Positions 58,909 to 64,000 of a DNA stretch of 64,000 nt are shown here, piece after piece. Under the pieces are notes generated by a model that worked only from the letters and a program-made list of their open reading frames with translations, had not been told where the DNA came from and searched no databases. The position numbers and the translations under genes are program-made. The DNA is from Tabrizicola oligotrophica (GTDB lineage Bacteria; Pseudomonadota; Alphaproteobacteria; Rhodobacterales; Rhodobacteraceae), in the NCBI RefSeq assembly GCF_011008935.1, contig NZ_JAAIVJ010000008.1, positions 1 to 64,000 of the forward strand, given 5' to 3'. The first letter of the stretch is position 1, and every line of letters begins with the position of its first letter.

Positions 58909-59138
58909 ACGGACTCGGCCCCCGCGTGGTTTTTCCAACCAGGCCAGGTGCGTATGAGCCGCCCTTTTCCTGCAACTGAGGATGCCGCATATGGGGTACA
59001 ACTTCACCGGTTAAAACTACATTTCTGCCTGATTTTGACGGCATAACGACAGCATTTCGATACATTGTGCAAGGTTTGCCCCGAAAAGCGCCCCGACCGG
59101 GCGTGTCGGGCAGCGCCTGTCGTGGCAGTGCGGAAACA

Positions 59139-59174
59139 TGATCAAATTTCCAGACGGAGATGATCAAATTTCCA
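59139..59174 (+). promoter_or_regulatory. Two 14-bp direct repeats, likely Lrp-type sites
   Basis: TGATCAAATTTCCA occurs exactly at 59139-59152 and 59161-59174. The 22-bp spacing is about two helical turns, as expected for binding by an oligomeric Lrp/AsnC protein. They are 110-145 bp before the lrp-type gene. Confidence 0.6.
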
Positions 59175-59283
59175 ACCCGCCAGTACGACCCGCCCGCGGG
59201 CGCCGTTCGGGCAAAAGGCTCTGGCCAACCGGTCGAATTGCTTGCTATGCAAGGCAATCTGACGAAACGGGGCTGCGACCTGC

Positions 59284-59715
59284 ATGGATGATCTGGACCG
59301 CAACATTCTGACGCTGCTGGGGGCCGATGCCCGCATGTCGGTGGCCACGCTGGCGCGGCGGCTGAAAGTGGCGCGCTCCACCATTCAGGCCCGGCTGGAG
59401 CGGCTGGAGACCACCGGAATCATCGCCGGCTACACGCTGAAACTGGGCGAGGCGGCGCGGCAGGGACGGCTTCGCGCCAGCGTGCTGCTGACCATCGAGC
59501 CGCGCTCGCAGGCCGCGATCCTGACCCGGCTGAAAGGCATCGGCGAGGTGGAGCGGGTCTTCACCACCTCGGGCCGGTTCGACCTTTTGTTGCAGGTCGC
59601 CGCTTCGAACACTCAGGTGCTGGATTCGGTGCTGGACCAGATCGGCGCGCTGACCGGGGTCAAATCCTCCGAAAGCCTGATCCACCTGTCGACCCGGCTG
59701 GATCGGGCGGTCTGA
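59284..59715 (+). CDS. Lrp/AsnC-family transcriptional regulator
   Basis: This 143-residue regulator has an N-terminal winged helix (MDDLDRNILTLLGADARMSV, recognition region ARRLKVARSTIQARLERLE) and a C-terminal RAM ligand-binding domain. It probably senses an amino acid. Its divergent placement suggests control of the ornithine/lysine decarboxylase gene, but no ligand can be read from sequence. Confidence 0.92.
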   Translation: MDDLDRNILTLLGADARMSVATLARRLKVARSTIQARLERLETTGIIAGYTLKLGEAARQGRLRASVLLTIEPRSQAAILTRLKGIGEVERVFTTSGRFDLLLQVAASNTQVLDSVLDQIGALTGVKSSESLIHLSTRLDRAV

Positions 59716-59783
59716 GCGGAAACCAGCGGCGGGCTTTGCCAGCCCTTCCGGCCGACCGGGGCGCGGAGGGACAGCATGCAGCC

Positions 59784-59814
59784 TCCGGCGGGAGTATTTG
59801 GGCCAAGAGGAAGC
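59784..59814 (-). repeat. Dispersed repeat, reversed partial copy
   Basis: The minus strand reads CCTCTTGGCCCAAATACTCC, a diverged form of the shared core. It lies about 70 bp after the lrp-type gene. Confidence 0.6.
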
Positions 59815-59878
59815 ACTGCCGCTTGGCCTTTTGCCCGTGATTGGCTAAAGCCTGCGGGACGATGTGAGGATGCCCGCG

Positions 59879-62800
59879 ATGCCGATGGAAAAGACCTTCT
59901 CCCCCGCCGAGGCCGAAGCCCGGATTTCGAAGCTCTGGCTGGAGGAAAAGGCCTTCCGCGCCGGGGCGAATGCCAAGCCGGGACACCCTGCGTTTTCGGT
60001 GATGATCCCGCCGCCGAACGTGACGGGCAGCCTGCATATGGGCCATGCCTTCAACAACACGCTGCAGGACATTCTGGTGCGCTGGCACCGGATGCGCGGC
60101 GATGACACGCTCTGGCAGCCCGGCACCGATCATGCCGGCATTGCCACCCAGATGGTGACCGAGCGCGAGATGGCGCAGAACGGCGAACCCTCGCGCCGCG
60201 AAATGGGGCGCGAGGCGTTCCTGTCCCGGGTCTGGCAGCAGAAGGTCAAATCGCGCGGCACCATCATTGGCCAGTTGCAGCGGCTCGGCGCCTCCTGCGA
60301 CTGGGACCGCGAGGCCTTCACCATGTCGGGCGCACCGGGGGCGCCGGCGGGCGAGGCCGGCAACTTCCATGACGCCGTGATCAAGGTCTTTGTCGAGATG
60401 TATCGCAAGGGGCTGATCTATCGCGGCAAGCGGCTGGTGAACTGGGACCCGCATTTCGAAACCGCGATTTCCGACCTTGAGGTGGAAAACACCGAAGTCG
60501 CCGGCCACATGTGGCATTTCAAATACCGGCTCGCGGGCGGCGAAACCTATGACTATGTCGAGAAGGACGCCGACGGCACTGTGACCCTGCGCGAGACGCG
60601 CGATTACATCTCGATCGCCACCACCCGGCCCGAAACCATGCTGGGCGACGGCGCGGTGGCGGTGCATCCCAGTGACGAACGCTATGCCCCGATCGTCGGC
60701 AAGATGGTGCATCTGCCGCTCTGTGACCGCCTGATCCCGATCATTGCCGACGAATACCCGGACCCGGATTTCGGCTCGGGCGCGGTGAAGATCACCGGCG
60801 CACATGATTTCAACGACTATGGCGTGGCCAAGCGCAACGCCCTGCCCTGCTACCGGCTGATGGACAGCCGCGGCCGGATGCGGGCCGATGGTGCGGCCTA
60901 TGACATCGCCGTGCGGCGCGCCCGCGAGATCGCCGCCGGCTCTGCGACCAGCGAATCCGAAGTCGACAGCCTGAACCTCGTGCCCGAGAAATACCGCGGG
61001 CTGGACCGGTTCGAGGCGCGCAAGCTGGTGGTGGCCGACATCAATGCGCAAGGCCTGTCCGTCGTGGTCAAGGTCAAGTCGATCGACCCGGAGACCAACG
61101 CGGAAGACTGGAAGAACCTGCCTTTCGTCGAGGACAAGAAGATCATGCAGCCCTTTGGCGACCGCTCCAAGGTCGTCATTGAACCCATGCTGACCGACCA
61201 GTGGTTCGTCGACACCGCCAAGATCGTCGAACCCGCGCTGGAGGCGGTGCGGACCGGCAAGACGAAGGTCATCCCGGACTCGGGCGAAAAGACCTATTAT
61301 CACTGGCTGGAGAACATCGAACCCTGGTGCATCTCGCGCCAGCTGTGGTGGGGCCACCAGATTCCGGTGTGGTATGGGCTGGCGCTCGACCCGGGCAGCT
61401 TCACCGATGACGAAGGCGACGATGCGCTGGACGAGGTGGAACTGCTCACCATCCTCGGCGATGGCGGTCCGAGCGAACGCGAAGCCCGCCATCATTGCGC
61501 CGCCGATTTCGCCACTGTGACCGAGGCGTTCCGCGACGATCTCGCCGCCCTGCCGCATCCCTTGAACGCCTGCCGCGTGGTCGAGGTCGCCAATCGCCAC
61601 GCCGCCGTGACGCTCTTGGCGCAGTCGCTGGCCGATTACAACCTGAGCCAGGACCCGACGCATCTGGCCTACCCGGTCTGGCGCGACCCCGACGTCCTGG
61701 ACACCTGGTTCTCCTCGGGCCTCTGGCCGATCGGCACGCTGGGCTGGCCCGAACCCACCCCGGAACTGGCGCGGTATTTCCCGACCAGCGTTCTGGTGAC
61801 CGGGGCCGACATCCTGTTCTTCTGGGTCGCCCGGATGATGATGATGCAGCTGGCGGTGGTGGACCAGATTCCGTTCCACACCGTCTATCTGCACGGGCTT
61901 GTCCGCGACGCCAAGGGCAAGAAGATGTCGAAATCCTTGGGCAATGTCATCGACCCGCTGGAAATCATCGACGAATTCGGCGCCGACGCGCTGCGGTTTG
62001 CCAATGCGGCGATGGCCTCGCTTGGCGGCGTCTTGAAACTCGACACCCAGCGCATCGCCGGCTACCGGAACTTCGGCACCAAGCTGTGGAACGCCTGCCG
62101 CTTTGCCGAGATGAACGGCGTCTGGGAGGGCCATGCCACCCAGAACGCCGCCCCCAGGGCCGAGGCCACTGCCAACCGCTGGATCATCGGAGAAACCGCC
62201 CGCACCCTGGCCGAGGTGAACGAGGCGCTGGAAAACTTCCGCTTCGACCAGGCCGCCGACACGCTTTACAAATTCGTCTGGGGCAAGGTCTGCGACTGGT
62301 ATGTCGAATTTGCCAAGCCGCTCTTCGATGGCGCCCATGCGGATGAGACCCGCGCCACCATGGCCTGGGTGCTGGATCAGTCGATGATCCTTTTGCACCC
62401 GTTCATGCCCTTCCTCACCGAAGAACTCTGGTCCACCACCGGAATCCGCGCCAAGCGGCTGGTCCATACCGACTGGCCAGCCTTCGCCGACCTGACCGAT
62501 GCGGCGGCGGCGACCGAGATGGGCTTCGTCACCGGGCTGATCGACGAAATCCGCTCGGCGCGGGCGCAGGTGCATGTGCCGGTCGGCCTGAAATGCGATC
62601 TGGTGGCAACCGAACTTTCGCCCGCCGCCCGCGCGGCCTGGGCGCGCAACGAAGCCCTGATCCGCCGCATGGCGCGCATCGAAGGCTTCAGCGAAGGGCC
62701 GGCGCCGAAAGGCTCCATCGCCATCGCCATGGAGGGCGCGGGCTTTGCCCTGCCGCTCGAAGGTCTGATCGACATTGCCGAGGAAAAGGCGCGGCTGGCC

Positions 62801-62980
62801 AAGGCCATGGACAAGCTGATGAAGGAAATCGGTGGCCTCAAGGGGCGGCTGAACAACCCCAATTTCGTCAAATCTGCCCCCGAAGAGGTGATCGACGAGG
62901 CCCGCGCCAATCTGGAAGCCCGCGAGGACGAGGCCGCCAAGCTGCAGGCTGCCGCCAGCCGGCTCGCCGAAATCGGCTGA
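59879..62980 (+). CDS. valS: Valyl-tRNA synthetase
   Basis: This protein of about 1033 residues is a class I synthetase that charges tRNA-Val. The HIGH-like motif is in [15 protein letters not shown], the editing (CP1) domain follows ([17 protein letters not shown]), and the KMSKS motif is [13 protein letters not shown]-terminal coiled coil (about 960-1033) is typical. I start at ATG 59879 ([15 protein letters not shown]). In-frame starts at 59864 (GTG) and 59870 (ATG) would add a few residues. Confidence 0.96.
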   Translation: MPMEKTFSPAEAEARISKLWLEEKAFRAGANAKPGHPAFSVMIPPPNVTGSLHMGHAFNNTLQDILVRWHRMRGDDTLWQPGTDHAGIATQMVTEREMAQNGEPSRREMGREAFLSRVWQQKVKSRGTIIGQLQRLGASCDWDREAFTMSGAPGAPAGEAGNFHDAVIKVFVEMYRKGLIYRGKRLVNWDPHFETAISDLEVENTEVAGHMWHFKYRLAGGETYDYVEKDADGTVTLRETRDYISIATTRPETMLGDGAVAVHPSDERYAPIVGKMVHLPLCDRLIPIIADEYPDPDFGSGAVKITGAHDFNDYGVAKRNALPCYRLMDSRGRMRADGAAYDIAVRRAREIAAGSATSESEVDSLNLVPEKYRGLDRFEARKLVVADINAQGLSVVVKVKSIDPETNAEDWKNLPFVEDKKIMQPFGDRSKVVIEPMLTDQWFVDTAKIVEPALEAVRTGKTKVIPDSGEKTYYHWLENIEPWCISRQLWWGHQIPVWYGLALDPGSFTDDEGDDALDEVELLTILGDGGPSEREARHHCAADFATVTEAFRDDLAALPHPLNACRVVEVANRHAAVTLLAQSLADYNLSQDPTHLAYPVWRDPDVLDTWFSSGLWPIGTLGWPEPTPELARYFPTSVLVTGADILFFWVARMMMMQLAVVDQIPFHTVYLHGLVRDAKGKKMSKSLGNVIDPLEIIDEFGADALRFANAAMASLGGVLKLDTQRIAGYRNFGTKLWNACRFAEMNGVWEGHATQNAAPRAEATANRWIIGETARTLAEVNEALENFRFDQAADTLYKFVWGKVCDWYVEFAKPLFDGAHADETRATMAWVLDQSMILLHPFMPFLTEELWSTTGIRAKRLVHTDWPAFADLTDAAAATEMGFVTGLIDEIRSARAQVHVPVGLKCDLVATELSPAARAAWARNEALIRRMARIEGFSEGPAPKGSIAIAMEGAGFALPLEGLIDIAEEKARLAKAMDKLMKEIGGLKGRLNNPNFVKSAPEEVIDEARANLEAREDEAAKLQAAASRLAEIG

Positions 62981-62983
62981 GGT

Positions 62984-63012
62984 CATCTGTTCGAAAATAT
63001 CCTCGGGGGGTT
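62984..63012 (+). repeat. Dispersed repeat, shortened copy after valS
   Basis: GTCATCTGTTCGAAAATATCCTC followed by GGGGGG resembles copy 3 in its first half but lacks the second hairpin arm. It begins 4 bp after the valS stop. Confidence 0.6.
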
Positions 63013-63029
63013 GAATGGCCGCAGGCCAG

Positions 63030-63058
63030 AAGGGGGGCAGACAGCCCCCCTTCTTCTT
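63030..63058 (+). terminator. Rho-independent terminator of valS
   Basis: A perfect 9-bp stem AAGGGGGGC/GCCCCCCTT (63030-63038, 63044-63052) with loop AGACA is followed by CTTCTTCC, 50 bp after valS. Confidence 0.75.
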
Positions 63059-63066
63059 CCGGCAGG

Positions 63067-63169
63067 CGATTTCCGGCGCGGAAATCGCGGCGGAGTTTGG
63101 CGCAAGCTCCGGGCCCCTGTCCCCGATTTCTGCGCCAGAAATCGACCGCGGAATTTGCGCCAAATTCCG
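63067..63169. repeat. Cluster of four alternating 21-nt hairpins
   Basis: Each hairpin has a 9-bp stem and 3-nt loop: 63067-63087 (arm CGATTTCCG), 63091-63111 (CGGAGTTTG, one G-T pair), 63124-63144 (CGATTTCTG) and 63149-63169 (CGGAATTTG). Types A and B alternate, so a two-hairpin unit is repeated with 57-58 bp period. Confidence 0.85.
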
Positions 63170-63212
63170 CCCGCGTCTTGCCCGGACCGGATTTTTGCGC
63201 TTCCCTGTTGCC

Positions 63213-64000
63213 ATGACAGCCCTACGCCTCACCCCGCTTGCCGCCTCGCTGCCCTCCACCGTGCCCTTCGTCGGCCCTGAGACGCAGGAGCGCAGCCTTG
63301 GCCGCCCGTTCCGCGCCCGGCTTGGTGCCAATGAAAGCCTGTTCGGCCCCTCGCCCCACGCCATCGCGGCCATGGCCAAGGCCGCGACAGAAGTCTGGAT
63401 GTATGGCGACCCCGAGCTTTTCGAGCTGAAGGCCGCGCTTGCCGCGCATCACGCCTGCCGCCCGGACCATATCGTTGTCGGTGAAGGGATTGACGGGCTG
63501 CTGGGCTATCTCACCCGGCTGATGATTGCGCCGGGTGACAAGGTTGTCACCTCGCTCGGCGCCTATCCGACCTTTCCCTTCCACGTCGCGGGCTTTGGCG
63601 GCGAGATCATCCGCGTGCCCTACAAGGGCGACCATGAAGACCCCGAGGCGCTGGTCGCTTGCGCCCGGGCGCACCGGCCGAAACTGGTCTATCTCGCCAA
63701 CCCCGACAACCCGATGGGCAGCCATCACGCCGGCCCGGTGATCGAAGCCATGGTCGCGGCGCTGCCGCCTGAAAGCCTGCTCATTCTGGACGAGGCCTAT
63801 ATCGACCTCGCCCCGCCCGGCACCGCGCCGATGATCGCACCGGACGATCCCCGCGTCATCCGCTTCCGTACCTTTTCAAAGGGTTACGGCATGGCGGGCC
63901 TGCGCGTCGGCTATGCGATCTGCGCCCCGGACCTGGCGCGGGCCTTCGACAAGATCCGCAACCATTTCGGCATGGGCCGCATCGCGCAGGCGGGGGCGCT
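63213..64000 (+). CDS. PLP aminotransferase, HisC-like (truncated by window end)
   Basis: The frame is open from ATG 63213 to the window end (262 codons seen). It has GEGIDGLLGYLTRLMIAPGD, the substrate segment LANPDNPMGSHH, LILDEAYIDLAP and the PLP-lysine motif FSKGYGMAGLRVGYA. The protein belongs to the histidinol-phosphate aminotransferase-like group of class I/II aminotransferases, but a different amino-acid substrate is possible. No strong Shine-Dalgarno is seen. The hairpin cluster lies 43 bp upstream. Confidence 0.85.
   Translation, partial: MTALRLTPLAASLPSTVPFVGPETQERSLGRPFRARLGANESLFGPSPHAIAAMAKAATEVWMYGDPELFELKAALAAHHACRPDHIVVGEGIDGLLGYLTRLMIAPGDKVVTSLGAYPTFPFHVAGFGGEIIRVPYKGDHEDPEALVACARAHRPKLVYLANPDNPMGSHHAGPVIEAMVAALPPESLLILDEAYIDLAPPGTAPMIAPDDPRVIRFRTFSKGYGMAGLRVGYAICAPDLARAFDKIRNHFGMGRIAQAGA

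Larger units (their letters stand above)
58844..59283. other. Divergent control region of decarboxylase and lrp-type genes
   Basis: The 440 bp between divergent genes hold no gene but carry an imperfect palindrome and a 14-bp direct repeat, both listed separately. Promoters for both genes must lie here. Confidence 0.6.

Noticed and set aside
59660-63379. A 1239-codon minus-strand reading frame
   Set aside because: It is the antisense shadow of valS and flanking sequence.

Overview
The window is chromosomal DNA from a GC-rich alphaproteobacterium, most likely of the Rhodobacteraceae. The evidence is the uniformly GC-rich coding style, a complete Tad/Cpa pilus locus, a GAAC-N7-GAAC LexA box, family-specific forms of Tdh, FabI and TrpE, and protein similarities throughout. 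No species is assigned.

Left part (about 0.8-14.1 kb, minus strand): a Tad (tight adherence) pilus locus. It holds the inner-membrane platform proteins (tadC, tadB), the ATPase (cpaF), the localisation protein (cpaE), three pseudopilin-like proteins, the secretin (cpaC), cpaB, the Flp pilin, the prepilin peptidase and a TPR lipoprotein. An L,D-transpeptidase gene sits inside the operon. A 5'-disrupted CHAD-domain gene preceded by four 23-bp palindromic units lies at the left edge.

Middle-left (14-30.7 kb): housekeeping genes. These are threonine catabolism (tdh-kbl) with an XRE-cupin regulator, selO, a tRNA-Pro, DUF192 and double cold-shock genes, pdxH divergent from fabI, a LysE exporter, gpt, an aminotransferase, ppiD, trpE and a divergent polysaccharide deacetylase.

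Centre (30.9-44.8 kb): a type I-E CRISPR-Cas island made of an IS5-family element, a 69-repeat array with 68 spacers, a leader, and the cas2-cas1-cas6e-cas5e-cas7e-cse2-cse1-cas3 set. It is bounded by a perfect 17-bp direct repeat that is the first 17 bp of trpG. One copy starts the intact trpG at 44781. The other is an orphan trpG 5' end at 30865, next to the deacetylase. I read this as the footprint of an integrative element that entered the 5' end of trpG, separated trpE from trpG-D-C by about 16 kb and left trpG with a new upstream region. Three GGGTATC direct repeats just before trpG fit recombinase binding sites, although no integrase gene remains.

Right part (44.8-64 kb): trpG-trpD-ung-trpC-moaC-moeA, lexA with its own operator, comEC, gltX, gltA, two membrane/hydrolase genes, an ornithine/lysine decarboxylase-like gene divergent from an Lrp regulator, valS, and the start of an aminotransferase that runs off the window. 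A dispersed intergenic repeat (core AAATATCCC) occurs at least six times, always downstream of genes. A cluster of four alternating 21-nt hairpins lies between valS and the last gene.
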